A stretch of 64,000 bases of DNA from Polytrichum commune (Eukaryota > Streptophyta > Polytrichopsida > Polytrichales > Polytrichaceae). Positions 22,401 through 32,985 of the stretch are shown here, piece after piece. Within the stretch, counting starts at the first letter, position 1. Each line of letters opens with the position of its first letter. Location of the stretch: contig OX485808.1 of the NCBI GenBank assembly GCA_950295325.1, positions 2,422,501-2,486,500 of the forward strand, read 5' to 3'. The position numbers and the translations under genes are program-made. Below the pieces are notes generated by a model. It saw only the letters and a program-made list of their open reading frames with translations, was not told the origin of the DNA and searched no databases.

Positions 22401-24668
22401 TGGAGATGGGCCGGTGTCATCTGGCTGTACAGTTTGATTTTCTATCTGCCCCTCGATGTGATCAAGTTTTCAGTGCGCTACATTTGGAGTGGCAGGGCAT
22501 GGGATCTTGTTACCGAGCAAAGAGTAAAACTTCCCCCCAGCTTTGCAAATCTGTTTCACATAATTAAGCCAAAGTCTACTATGAGGTCCCAGATTTGTAA
22601 CCATAAATTTTGTAACTCTTGCAGCCACAAATTGAGGCAGTCTGGTGACAATGCAGTGCAATTAATTAAGAGTACTGTAAGGTGCTTCGTGGTTCATATA
22701 TTGGATGTTGAACTACCATTTCCACATGGGATCAGTATGGGCCACAAGCAATATAAAACTGACATGTGGCAAAATTTCAAGAATATTCCTTCAATAAGAG
22801 CCGAAGCGTACTAGGCTCAATTTGGTGAAGTTTTACTCGAGCACTTCAAGGAACTCACCAGATAAGGATATATAGGAATGCTGTAAAACTGACGTAATTT
22901 AAATGCCAAGTCATGGCCACACCCAAGTTTGGTGTTTACTTTGTCTGAAACAGAAATACTCCCACCAGGAAATCGATTAACATGGTTTTGGAAATTGGTA
23001 CCTCATTTGTGTAGACGGCATTTACAAGGAAGAAAGACTTTGGAAAAGAAGCGAGAGAGGTGAAGTGGGTGCAAGCGGAGCGGACATTGCATGGTTTGCA
23101 CCCAATTGAGGACAAGGAGGAGAAGATTGACCATGGGCCATGGTACCAAAACATGAATGACATAGCTGAGCAAGCCAAACGACGAGCCGAAATTGCAAGG
23201 TACAAGTTCAGATGATTTTTTTTCTCTGGTGCTCACTTCCATAATCCATCGTCATGTCAGGTGTTCCTAGAATGTGTCAAATCATCACAAGTACTTGACC
23301 CCTATCTGATGTAACACGAGGTATGCAATGCTATTTGGTTGCTTTTCTTAATTGGACCCCTTCATTTGATTGATGTGTGGTTAGGTGAGGATCAAAGAAC
23401 AAACATCACTAAGAGACATGTTTAAAACCTATCGGACTATGTTTTCAAATTTCACTAATTACTCCACACTCAATAGTGAACACAATTGGGAGGACCTATG
23501 TATTCAATTAAGTAATCAACAATCATGCACTTCAGATAACCATAACCACGTAAGGGGAGGTCCGATTATCAATTTGGTTTCTATTGATGTTTCATCATAG
23601 ATTTGCTAATGCAACACAAATATGAAGATCTAAGTTTGATCAATAGAAGATAGAGAACAAGAAAATCAAACCGAACAATGCCCGCATACCTTCATCCTAT
23701 TCTGTTATATCACATATGTATGGTAACCTATGCCATCAATTCCTACTTCCATTGAATATTCTTGACGCTCTTGCTCCACCCGCACAGGAGGCTTGCCAAC
23801 TCAAAATGGTGACCAACTCATTGTTAATGTTTGTCTTTTTGTGTTTTCAGCCAATAGTGAGCATGTGCATATACTGAAACCGACACTGAACCTAGAACCA
23901 ATTTTATGTTCCACACTTAAATTTGGGAGCTTCAAATGTATGATTGTGGTACACAGTGTGGGTGTGCTTACCTTCAAACTAGTAAAAATATCCTCATTCT
24001 ATATCCTCAAATGTCTACAAAAGAAGTGCACTGAGGTGGAGTAACCCACAAAATGGCAATAATCCTCTGGTATGGTGGTTGAGTATGAAACCCTCTGACA
24101 ACCCAAAAGCTTAGCAGTCTTCATCTAATGAACAAACACCATATTCAACGCCGGTCCTTGAAGATTCGAGCAAGTGTCCGGGGAGATTTTGGGCATATTC
24201 AGTCGAGATCCAAGTGTTTCTAAGTCCAACCAGTTACATGTTGATATATTTTGGTTTTCCTTTATTAAACTGAGGTAAATTCTATAGATTTCTCCAAGAC
24301 GATTGGCGATTTGTTTAAAGTCCTGAACTTGAATTGTTCATTTCTCAAACTCAACCAGCCCATTTGAAACCAGCGGTTGGATCTCCCCATTCTTAGATTC
24401 GAGGTATTTTTGTTTCTCTGGATCCAGAGGGCTGAGCAAGGATTGCAATTTATTCCAAGTTGCATAAGTATGCCATAATGAGGTATGTTCACGCCATGAC
24501 TTGTTAACTAAAAATTTTACTTCAGCAAATTTCTCATGATGCAAAATTTTGGCTATTGTGTTTGGTGACAGGTTGCGTGAGTTTCACACCTTGAAGGGGC
24601 ATGTGGAGTCGGTCGTGAGGATCAAAGGCCTTGATATCAACACGATCCAACAATCTTACACTGTCTAA
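10491..24668 (+). CDS. AHA: plasma-membrane H+-ATPase (P3A-type), 21 exons
   Basis: P-type proton pump that exports H+ at the cost of ATP and energises the plasma membrane. Exons: 10491-10550, 11100-11219, 11339-11437, 11591-11728, 11996-12130, 12449-12628, 13602-13808, 14008-14127, 14302-14421, 14714-14839, 15058-15162, 15889-16033, 16658-16822, 16977-17215, 17966-17998, 18329-18410, 20318-20478, 21419-21592, 22341-22523, 23015-23199, 24572-24668. All introns are GT-AG and the joined frame is 957 aa without a stop, the usual family length. Visible motifs: [12 protein letters not shown] (TM1), VINSTISF (TM2; N112, like AHA2 Asn106), TGES (188-191), the phosphorylated D335 in DKTGT, KGAPEQ, TGDGVND (593-599), R662 and D691 matching AHA2 Arg655/Asp684. 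The autoinhibitory tail ends QSYTV with T956 as the expected phosphorylation and 14-3-3 site. All key residues are present, so the gene looks functional. The donor after exon 19 (AGA|GTAAAA) is weak. Which paralogue it is cannot be told. Confidence 0.97.
10686..11119 (+). repeat. divergent tandem duplication spanning intron 1 and start of exon 2
   Basis: About 10,686-10,918 and 10,919-11,119 are divergent direct copies. Shared landmarks are GGAGGTTCCAT, GGCTATGGAG and TTCATGGGCA/TTCATGAGCG. Both end in GAGCAT...CCATTGAGGAGGT, which in the second copy is the true start of exon 2 (encoding EHIPIEEV). The first copy keeps a degenerate exon piece but lacks the TGTGTGTAG acceptor. Confidence 0.7.
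12659..13040 (-). repeat. dispersed repeat family F1, copy in ATPase intron 6
   Basis: About 380 bp containing ATTAGTGCAAGATGAGTAGC and CACACCTAGCCACATACCAC. The same family occurs at 13,228-13,572 and 50,955-51,345, and in reverse orientation at about 15.4, 18.5, 20.9, 23.3, 25.0 and 52.3 kb. A C homopolymer is inserted at about 12,842. No coding capacity. Confidence 0.75.
13228..13572 (-). repeat. F1 repeat, second copy in ATPase intron 6
   Basis: Clear second copy of the repeat above, longer on its left (TGCACCTACTTCTCGTAGGAT is shared with 50,985). It ends about 30 bp before exon 7. Local duplication or a second insertion are both possible. Confidence 0.8.
15400..15610 (+). repeat. F1 repeat, degenerate copy in ATPase intron 11
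   Basis: Contains ATTGGACTATGTGCTCAAAATA and ATAGTGATCACAATTGGGA in family order, otherwise diverged. No coding capacity. Confidence 0.5.
18530..18790 (+). repeat. F1 repeat, copy in ATPase intron 16
   Basis: Carries the family blocks TTACTTATCTTAATTGGACA, ATTGGACTGCATGCTCAAAT and CATAATTGGATGGACCTA in order. It lies directly upstream of the inverted MITE pair. Confidence 0.65.
18954..20083. mobile_element. two inverted copies of a 400-bp MITE flanking another repeat, ATPase intron 16
   Basis: The complete copy, about 19,684-20,083, has ends AGGGTAAGTTTCCATGTAGG and, inverted, AGGGTGAGTTTCCATGTAGG. A second copy, about 18,954-19,236, lies in opposite orientation and lacks its far end. Between them sits another repeat (19,239-19,682). 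The two arms share blocks such as GTGTTCGCATGTA and GAGAAGATGGGAG, so the intron RNA could pair over about 280 bp. The whole lies in the 1.9-kb intron 16. Confidence 0.75.
19239..19682 (+). repeat. about 440-bp dispersed repeat F3, partner at 56.3 kb
   Basis: Near-identical to about 56,305-56,752 in the same orientation. Long shared blocks include GGCAAGTGTCATGTGTTT and CTTTAGTCAACTTGTAGACC. A reverse-oriented fragment of its left end lies near 40,115-40,200 inside the giant element. No coding potential. Confidence 0.85.
20887..21240 (+). repeat. F1 repeat, copy in ATPase intron 17
   Basis: Begins around TTTTGGTTACTTTTCTAAATCGGACACC and carries GTGAACACAATTGGGAGGAC in family order. Closest sister in this window is 23,325-23,700 (intron 20). 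Confidence 0.7.
23325..23700 (+). repeat. F1 repeat, copy in ATPase intron 20
   Basis: Shares TTGGTTGCTTTTCTTAATTG, GTGTGGTTAGGTGAGGATCA and GAACACAATTGGGAGGAC with the intron-17 copy. It shares the GGTTAGGTG block with the reversed intron-6 copies. Confidence 0.75.
24160..24360 (+). repeat. about 200-bp repeat F5 before the last ATPase exon
   Basis: Recurs at about 52,895-53,105 (same strand) and inverted at about 26,826-27,025. Shared blocks include CCAACCAGTTACATGTTGA and TTCTATAGATTTCTCC. No coding capacity. Confidence 0.7.
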
Positions 24669-25599
24669 TTCCAGGACACCCCCTGGTTCTTGTAATATAG
24701 TGTTTAGAACTTTAATGAGAAAAATCAAGTGCAACAATAGTACTATAAGTGATCCTTTTTATCACCTTTTAATGCATATGGCAGGTGTAAGGTGCCTCTG
24801 AGTTGCACTCGAAGGGTTAATTGTATATCAAACAACTTTTCATGACAACGATGATCTTGATCACCTCAGGCAGAGGCATCGAAAACTCACTGGAGTAAGA
24901 GAGCAAGTCTAGCAACAATGATACAAGACTACCTATCATATGGGCATCCTGTAAATCTTATTGCTTGGATATATGATGTCTGGAAATTTGAATTCAACTT
25001 AACAACAACCACTACAATGTTCTGATCTTGGCAATGATGTGCAGGTTAATTTGGTTACTTATCTTAATTGGACACATCTATATATGAGTGGTGGGTGGTT
25101 AGGTGCAGATCTTGGAACGGAATTCATAAAGACAAATGTTTAAAAGAGATTGGACTATGTGCTCAACATTTGCTAACATAATTAAGGGCCTTGTGTGGCT
25201 TTCTTATGGTTCAATGTCAGTGGACTTAGATATTTCTTAACAATGCGAGATTAGCTCCAAGATTTTTTGGGATTGATCATGGCTTCTTCATGTACATTTG
25301 TGGACACACCTTGCGAATCCGAGTAGTACAAGGTAGCAAAAAGCACAAAGTGACCAAATAAGGCCCATCTCCCTTAATGTAGGGACTTATCTTTTTGAGT
25401 GTCATAATATGTCATGATTATATTATATATATATATATATACACACACACACATATTTGCATGTGTAGTATTGTTTCACCTCCGGATAAATTGTCAAATA
25501 ATTGAATTCAATTAAGGGGACTTGCATGCTCCTTGTTCCAGTTCCTATATTGAAAAACTTGATACCTAGGTGCAAACTTAGTATTGTGCATTAATTTTT

Positions 25600-26150
25600 G
25601 AAGAGATAAGGTAGAGGGTGCTAAATCCAACACCCCCACCCAAAAGGAACATCTATAAATGCCTCTTGAACCCATGCCTGGAACACATTTTAACCATCCG
25701 AATGTTTCCGACACAAAGTGGAGGCAGATTTGGGTGAAAAGTCAGGTGGTTGCAGGAAAATGTAGGATTGGTTTTGGGCAAAAATGGGATTGGATTTGAG
25801 CAAGTATTGGAATGTAGCTTGGGGTGGCTCACTTATATGCATTTATTAAGATCCCACATGCAAAAAGGTAGAGGAGCTCAGTTTTCTTATTGAGTGGAAA
25901 GTTGGTTTTAGTGCAAGGGTAGTTTGGGCAAAAGGTGGGGCCTGTTTTGGATGAAAAATGAAAGCATCTTGGACAAGTGTCGGGACGGTTTTGGGAGCCA
26001 TTTGCAATGGAAAAAATGGAAGTCTAGAGATGGATTTAGGAATCTAGGGGTAAGTGACTTCAAAATTTGTAGTATACTCATAGGATGTGCAATTTATTTT
26101 ATTTGTGTTTCTACTCTATCTAAGCCAATTCACTAAGCCAATCATGCATT
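25600..26150 (+). repeat. about 550-bp repeat F6, partner at 58.7 kb
   Basis: Matches about 58,690-59,370 in order and orientation, with indels (TTTGGGCAAAAGTGGGAT-type blocks, GCCAATTGCA, AAGCCAATCATGC). Neither copy carries a credible ORF. Confidence 0.65.
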
Positions 26151-26490
26151 CTACTAATCCAAACGGACTCGAACAACTGGCTAAATCGTGTTGGTTTAAG
26201 CACCGTCTACCTTATTGAAACTTTTTTCATGGTAAGCTGAAGTGATATACATGAAGATTAAGACAATTAAGTACTTGCTAGTATATTGTAAATTTTGAAG
26301 TCTTTGATGAAAGCCTTGGACGGCTTGCCTACACCATAGCATGCACTCAAATTATCAATCTCATACAGTTGAACTTACTTGACTTCAAGGTTTTGGAAGT
26401 TGCTAGCGGTAAGTTGAAAGACATGATTCACGAGGTACACATGTAGGGCTCAATTTTTATCTTTTCGGTGGTGATAAAAAAAAAATGTAC

Positions 26491-26708
26491 ACTAAATATT
26501 GTATTTATTGTTACTTACTATTTGGAGTTACACCATGCTATATCTTTTCACTATTAATGTAATTTATTTACCAAGTAAACATGTTAATACTCTATAAATG
26601 TCCTAACATCTATTTTGAACTTTGTTGCCACAAAAATGAGATATACAGTAAGTAATTATAGCATGGCGTAATTCCAAATAGTAAGTGACACTAGATACAA
26701 TATTTAGT
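26491..26708. mobile_element. 218-bp fold-back MITE
   Basis: Arms ACTAAATATTGTATTTATTG... (from 26,491) and its inverted copy ending at 26,708 match over about 52 bp with few differences; the loop is AT-rich. No target duplication could be fixed. Confidence 0.7.
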
Positions 26709-27397
26709 ATAGTGAATAATTTAAAATTTTCTCATTAGAGAGGCAGTGGCTTACTTCTCTTGAATCATGTAAACAAACCTAGGTTAGGAACAACGATCGG
26801 GGAGAACCTGCAGTTAGTTACAGATGAACCGGTTGAGTTTAAGAAATAACCAATTGAAGTTCAAGACTGCATGAAAATTACCGATCATTCTAGAGGAATT
26901 TATAGAATATACCCCAATTTAATGAAGGAAAACCGGAGGATGTCATCAACATGTAACCGGATGGACTTGCAAACACTAGGATCTCAACCGATTAGTATGC
27001 CCAAAAACCTCCCCAATCACTGGTTAGGAATCTACCAAGCTCGTGTGCTCGAATTGACTTCCATTTGGAGGATCAAAAACTAGGTTGGCAAAGGTTAGCA
27101 GTTTTTAGATGCCAACTAGAGACATGATTCATTTGCATCCGCCAGAGTCAGAAGCTCCTCTCATGGACGAATTCCAATCACTTCTTGAGATTCCATGTTG
27201 CTAAACTGATGATATTTTAATAATCCAGAAGCAAGAAACGGAGGCCATAACCAGGCCTCCTCCTTGTTTTTGGGAAATGTGTGGCGGAGTACTTAAACTA
27301 GAGTAGCTCATATTGCAATGTGTCCTGCATTTTTTGCAAGTTTCCCGTGCAGTGTTGTCTCCTGATTTCCAGTCTTCGCAACTAGAATATTGGTAGG

Positions 27398-27918
27398 ATG
27401 CCTTCGAAAGTCAGGAAGCCACTTTTCATAGCGAAACATCGACATCAATTCAGGCTCATCATCAAAGCCCGCAATGCAAAGGTCACCAGCATTGCTTGTC
27501 GTTTTTGCAATGCTTTCGAGAATGAGGAAGAAGCAGGCAACAAGAGGAAGGCAACGTCCCATGTGAAGGATTTTGAGTCATTCCGTACTGACAACTACCT
27601 CTCTCATCTTCAAGGGCAGCGCCCTTTGAAGTTGATGAACTCAATCAACAGTCTGTTATGTTCCTAGGAGCATATCGTGAAGGACGTGCTTTTAAGGGCG
27701 CAATCGAGCAGGGCGATAATTTCAAGGCCGACTTCAAAGAGGCATGGTCCTTGACCAATGGGCGCTTTCTTATGTTGGCATTGTTCTGTGGAGGATTTGC
27801 CTCTGCTTTTCCAAACACTGCTATAGTGGAACCCGACTTCGCTTTGTTGGGACATGAGAAAGATGATGCAAGGAAGTGCCTAACTAATTTACCTTTAGAT
27901 GATATTGTCCATTGTTAG
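27398..27918 (+). pseudogene. frameshifted zinc-finger (transposase-like) ORF fragment
   Basis: Frame 27,398-27,667 reads as a basic N-terminus followed by ACRFCNAF and a downstream SHLQGQ block, a C-x2-C...H layout as in BED-type fingers of transposon proteins. Near 27,625 the reading moves to the next frame, which continues through YREGRAFKGAIEQGDNF and TNGRFLMLALFCGG to 27,918. Codon quality is good on both sides of the shift, so it was one protein. I recall similar uncharacterised zinc-finger proteins in plants and oomycetes but cannot name the family. Parts of the ORF further downstream are missing. Confidence 0.5.
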
Positions 27919-28217
27919 CAATGGATGGACCTGAAGAATCTTTCCCTACCTCAATAGGCCAATCAATACATTGGTTTGACTCGAAATCATGCCTTTCCAA
28001 ATATAACGAAAACAATGGTAACAGATGTCCCAAAATTATCTTATATTTGGTATATTCGGAAATTCCTGAAAATAAGGAGGCCTAGCCATAATCCATAAAG
28101 ATCAAGCCAGCTTCCAGTACACTAAATTCTCAATTATATTTTCAAAATTAAAATGATTATCATCAACAAAACATATCCGACACACCTGAAGTTTTTTCGT
28201 TGTAACAGGGTGGACAG

Positions 28218-28275
28218 TCATAACATTATTCAGATCCATAACAGTGTTCTGTGGGACTGATAGTATTTTGTGGCA
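28218..28275 (-). repeat. half copy of the fold-back at 8.9 kb
   Basis: ATAACATTATTCAGATCCAT...GTGGGACTGA matches one arm of the 8,911-9,058 hairpin. It ends about 35 bp left of the giant element terminus. Confidence 0.6.
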
Positions 28276-28308
28276 AGGGTTTAGGCATCCAACATGGAAT
28301 GAGTGTAT

Positions 28309-28336
28309 AACACTATATTAAACATTTCGGGACTTT
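28309..28336 (+). repeat. left terminal inverted repeat of giant element
   Basis: 28 bp, exact reverse complement of 50,754-50,781; target duplication GTAT immediately outside at 28,305-28,308. Confidence 0.9.
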
Positions 28337-28376
28337 CGGGAGTCCCAAAGTGAAGATTTTTTTACATTTTGGGGAC

Positions 28377-28670
28377 ATGGGAACATATTTATTGCTCCCA
28401 GGAACATGCAACTAGCTTGTGGGAACGTGGGAACAATGAATTTAGACCATGTGAATGCCAGATGCGCACGTGGGAACCTATGTATGGGAACGTTAAAGCG
28501 AACGCATAAACGCTCTATGGGAACATGGGAACGATATATGGGAACATGGGAACGATATATGGGAACGCTGGGAACGTTCTATGGGAACGCGGGAACGCTC
28601 TATGGGAACGTATGTGCGCACTGTGGAACGGGGGAACAAGAAGACATTTTGTGGCTACATGGGAACGGTG
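28377..28670 (+). repeat. left subterminal TGGGAAC repeats
   Basis: Fourteen exact TGGGAAC motifs in about 290 bp, many as ATGGGAACG or in pairs eight to nine bases apart. The right end has two copies on the opposite strand (50,694-50,700 and 50,705-50,711). Inward-facing short subterminal repeats are typical transposase-binding sites in CACTA and related elements; here that role is inference. Confidence 0.75.
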
Positions 28671-29127
28671 TGTGGTCGCGGCAGGGTAGTGTGGTTTGCA
28701 AACGTGATAGAAGGGGTGTTTGTGGTGTGCACAGTGACAGACCGAGGGCTCATTAATACAAGTAAACCCAAACCCACATCCAAATACAAAGGATAGACCT
28801 TGCATTACATACTTCAAAGTTCAAATTACAACACTTCACATTAGATAAATGAACCCACCCTCTATAATGCTGGTGGTTTCCATTAAGAGTTGCACGGGTA
28901 CACCGTGCCCACAATGGGGTTCCATTTAGCTGCATAGTGTTGAAATCAACAAAATTTGCACCCACATGTCCGAGAGGAGCCATGATGGTCTCCCATCGAG
29001 GAACCACCCCAAAAAAATTAGTACCAATCATTGGAGTATTTGATGTGGTGTCTCACATTGTCAAGGAAATCACATCTAATCATGAATCATTGTGTGACGA
29101 CTACGATGTGGGTTTTCCAGTCTCGCA

Positions 29128-32100
29128 TTACGAGGAAGGGTTGCCCCGAGCTCCCCGTCTACCAGTTGCACGGCCACGACCTCGAGTTCCATGTCCACCC
29201 CCTACATTTCCACGTCCACGACCTACTCGTCGCGCACTCGGCACATCAACGTCCTCCTCAACCGCCATCCCTCCGCGCTCTTGCGCAGAACAACGGCGAA
29301 GGTTGTCTTTGGCAAATTCAATCTGCTCTGGTGGAATAGTAATCTTAAGGGGCTCAACATCTTCATGTGCAGGTAGAGGCCATGCTGCCAAGATGCAGTC
29401 AATTGGTTGCCAGTCGGGGATGGAATATTTCGAATCGGCTTTCCACTTGAAGTTCGTGTTGGAGTCCCAACCATGGTATTTCTTTGTTATGTCTCTAGCA
29501 GTTGAAGTGGGAGTGAACCATTGTACCAGAATCTGACGGGGATGGTCCCCAGTGACGTTCAAGTTTGGTGGACACAAAGCTCGGCACACCCAAATGGGTC
29601 TATCAATATCTTGATCTTGGGGTCGAAGAATGAGGAAATGCCCCTCATGCACGTTGTCGGCAATGCGGAAAGCCGGTGCAGGTCGAAGGTTAGAGGGGCC
29701 CACATAATGGTCATCTGGTTGGTGTTCCTCACGAAGTTCACCAGTACTCATGAAAGGATGTGCGTCCCTTTCGATTCGGGAGGATGGCCAGAATCCCTCC
29801 TGGAGTGCCAATCCCGCAGTGTACACATTTGTGAGGGGTGCCCGTAATGCCTCCAGTACCCCAGTCCAGTATTGTAAAAGATGTGTTTGTGAGCCCCTAT
29901 ATGCTCCGGTCATGTCATGGTCACATATAGATTGCCAGTAGTCAACAAACCCTTGCAACCCAACAAGAACATCGTCCAGTTTTGCCATTTCTCGAGGTTT
30001 AGCAGGGTAAGGTTCCCCAGGTGGGAAAATTGGCTCCCCCTTTATGTTGGATTTCCACATCAATATGCCATCCTTGGGCAACCATTCATCATGCGTACTA
30101 AGCACCTTGTAATGCATGACGGGCCAACCATCATCCCGTACAACAAATTTGAATTGTTGGGCTTTCGTATGGCCAATGAGTTTGTCTTGGCCATCAGGAA
30201 TGTACTCACTAACAAAAGCCCTCCAATCTGGAAGCTCCTCTATCATATGTGGGATGATAGGGACCTTCTCCATGTCCATGTATGATTTCATGAGCAAGGG
30301 GATAGTGGGGTAATCATGTTCACGCAAGTCCATACTCCATCTACCAAATGAAGCGTCAATGTCGTCATGTGTATGACCAACTAAAAGGTAAGACACGTGG
30401 ACCTCTGTGAATATACCTTTGGCCGTGAGCATGGACCAAAATGCCTTCACATATCTACACTTGTTGTCCTTCCAACAATTATCGAGTTGAACATGCAAAA
30501 CGGGTGGAAGCGAGACAGCTGGAATAGGCTCACTAGGTGGAGGTCGTAATCCTGACAAACATACATCACTCCCCTGAAGAACAGCACGATAAAGCGGTGA
30601 CCGACCCGCACCATGGAATAACATGCGAGATGATGAAGCCGGGGGCTGTTCCAAATCGCGAAGAAGCCTCGCAAATGAGCCCACAGTATGGTTGCAATCA
30701 CCAGGATACAAATCCAATGCATAATGAGCATATCTCTCATCTCCATGGCCATGAGCCATCATGCCTGTCACGGAAAGTGGTAGTTTCGTGAACATATCAG
30801 TGTCTTTGTTCTTGTTAGCAAAGCATGGAGATGCAGTTTTGCCATGGTCCATTTTGTCGTGAATGATGGTCAAAACCTTGCGCGGATGCTCAATGGACAA
30901 CGCTCTCATACAACGGTAAGCATTACGAGCGGATTCTTGCTGTGCCTGGTGCTTCTCCAACTGCTTGGAAAACCCGGTGTGTGCGGCAGAACCTTTAACA
31001 TGTTGAAGAATAATAGCCATAAGTGAATCGCATTTCCCACAGCGAGCAAAATTGTCCCCTGCTCTTTTTGTCACGTAGTGCTTAAAATAATTCTGTCTTA
31101 TTTGGCTCAGAGTCGAAAGAGAGATTGGTTGCAACCCACATTTGTCATTCACCTGAATATCATACCACATACAACATTTAGACAGCCACAGAAATGAGAA
31201 CACCTGGATTGAGGCAATCACTAACAACACATTGAAAATGGACTAAGTGGAACATCGGGAGCCTACTAACCTGGTTGATTGTAACTAAAAATTTCTTCCA
31301 TTTTGTGCCGCGAGGCAAGACCATCTCCACTACTCGAGTACCATTAGGCAAAGTGCGGGATTTATGAGGCATCATGTCCGCTTTGTCCTCTAAGAGGTTG
31401 GAAAGAGTGGCAGTGGCTTGCTGAGTGGACACACGATACCGTTTGGTGTTCAAGTTCCCATGGTCTCGTGGTCGCACCCCACAATTGAACTCTTGTCGAT
31501 TTCTGTAGAACGCGGTTTTTGAAATCACAAATATGTGCCTCCATGCGATTAGGCAAATATCACGTCCACTAAGTGTTACCACATTCGTATGCCCCCCCGG
31601 AAGTGGATGTACTTGTCCGTGGACCTCAAGACGTTTTGCATGCCTCATCCTTGTGGAGCAATCATAAAATTCAGTTCGAAGAGCGAGAGCCTCATCTCTA
31701 GGAAAGAATCTAAGGCACTCGCGATCACAACACAAAACTGCAGATAGTTGTTGTATGCTTGCATTGGTTAGTATTTGGGATTTTTTCGTTGGCTTACGAC
31801 GCTCTGGTATCCTGGATGTTTCATACGCTCTCTTCCCGTCCTTCCTTCGCTTCTCCAGCGACTTGGTTTGTGCCCGTAATCTGTGGCCACTAACAAGGAG
31901 ATGATGTGCCAGAGTGCAACCACCGTGGAAAACACGAGAGATTGGCCACGCCCTCAAAGCAAACATGGCCCCCATGTCCATCATGCCATGAATAGGCTCC
32001 ATTATTAGTACACCAACGTGATCAGGTCCCAAACATTTGTCTTCCACGCAGTCAATTAGGTTTACATTACGGCAAATTCCTTTTGCCATATTGTGTCCAT

Positions 32101-32321
32101 GTTCATTCACAAGCATAACAGGCTTGTTCACCCAATCATCCCTACGAAGTCCACTGCAATTCGGGTCAATATCTTCAACCGGAACAGTTTCATCTTCCGA
32201 GAATATTGCGTCGGAAAGGGATGACCCCTGCACAAACACTTCATTAGTAAAACATATTCCAACAAACAATGTGAAACATCTTAGTTTAGAAAACCACCTC
32301 TGTGGTAGATTCCGCATCCAT
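29128..32321 (-). CDS. DUF7869-like protein, candidate transposase, 3 exons
   Basis: Exons on the minus strand: 32321-32298, 32227-31271, 31152-29128; both introns are GT-AG and all phases 0, giving about 1,001 aa without a stop. The start at 32,321 follows from splicing out 32,297-32,228 and gives an acidic N-terminus; an earlier start is possible. Visible parts: a basic region with a CCDREC cysteine motif, HDKMD (aa about 425-429), HVQLDNCWKDNK (D551), VGHTHDDIDASFG (587-593) and a C-terminal RG/GRG-rich tail. I recognise the pattern as the DUF7869 family of plants and other eukaryotes. The spacing of D, D and D resembles an RNase H-fold DDE nuclease, which with its position in a TIR element makes it the likely transposase. 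That function is inference; the family is formally uncharacterised. Confidence 0.75.
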
Positions 32322-32543
32322 GTGCTCGGCCAATCTGCACAAGAACACTTGCGCGGTCAGTGTTACAACTTAGGCCTGATATAGCTTCACGTACCATTCG
32401 CTATTGAATCATATTAGTGCTTGTACTCGCAATCACCAAACGTTTAAACTAAAAACACAACTGTAGATATCCTAAAGAACGAAAACTTCATCCTGTATTA
32501 TCTGCCTTGTGACCTCACTAGATATCACCTATATCACCTGTTA

Positions 32544-32637
32544 CAATATGTCGTGTATGTGGCGCGGGCATGCATCCCACTTTCACTCGATCGAGTGAAA
32601 GTGGGATGCATGCCCGCGCCACATACACGACATATTG
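32544..32637. repeat. perfect 94-bp palindrome containing the core motif
   Basis: Positions pair without mismatch around the centre 32,590/32,591; the arms run from CAATATGTCG to the core half-site CACTTTCACTCGA. It lies about 220 bp upstream of the predicted DUF7869 start codon. Such a sequence can extrude as a cruciform and is usually unstable. Confidence 0.95.
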
Positions 32638-32854
32638 GGCCCTTCATGCCTTTTCTTTTCTCAGAAAATCCGGTCATAAATAGATGTTACCCAATCTATC
32701 CCACCCGATTAACACCTACCTCCCTCTATACATATTATTTGTGTCGATAATAAAAACGTCGATCACCAAACAATCACATCCTCTCCCCAGAAACTAATCA
32801 CATCCTCATCCCCAAACAATCACATGTTCATCCCCATGCAATCGACTCGCCAGC

Positions 32855-32985
32855 CCACTTTCACTCGATCGAGTGAAAGTGGTGGGCCTGCCAGCGCCGC
32901 GCCACAAAACTTTCACTCGATCGAGTGAAAGTGGGCTGGCGAGTCGATTGCAGGCCCACCACTTTCACTCGATCGAGTGAAAGTG
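32855..32985. repeat. palindrome cluster A (3 copies, 52-bp period)
   Basis: Cores centred at 32,868, 32,920 and 32,972; perfect palindromes of 28, 24 and 26 bp built on CACTTTCACTCGA and its mirror. With the 94-bp palindrome this makes four copies upstream of the DUF7869 gene. The spacer between copies 3 and 4 is an inverted copy of the sequences flanking copy 2. Confidence 0.92.

Larger units (their letters stand above)
24669..27397. other. region downstream of the ATPase, repeats only
   Basis: The 3' UTR of the ATPase should lie at the left end, but no single poly(A) signal stands out. The rest is repeat: an F1 copy at about 25,040-25,195, a TA/CA microsatellite at about 25,425-25,455, F6 at 25,600-26,150, a fold-back MITE at 26,491-26,708 and an inverted F5 at 26,826-27,025. 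No gene is supported. Confidence 0.5.

Noticed and set aside
21888-22814. 308-aa ORF across ATPase exon 19
   Set aside because: Only 22,341-22,523 is exon; the rest is intron that happens to stay open, with repetitive GGTATC sequence.
29128-29536. Plus-strand ORFs opposite the DUF7869 C-terminus
   Set aside because: Antisense of the GRG-rich coding tail; lacks any family pattern.
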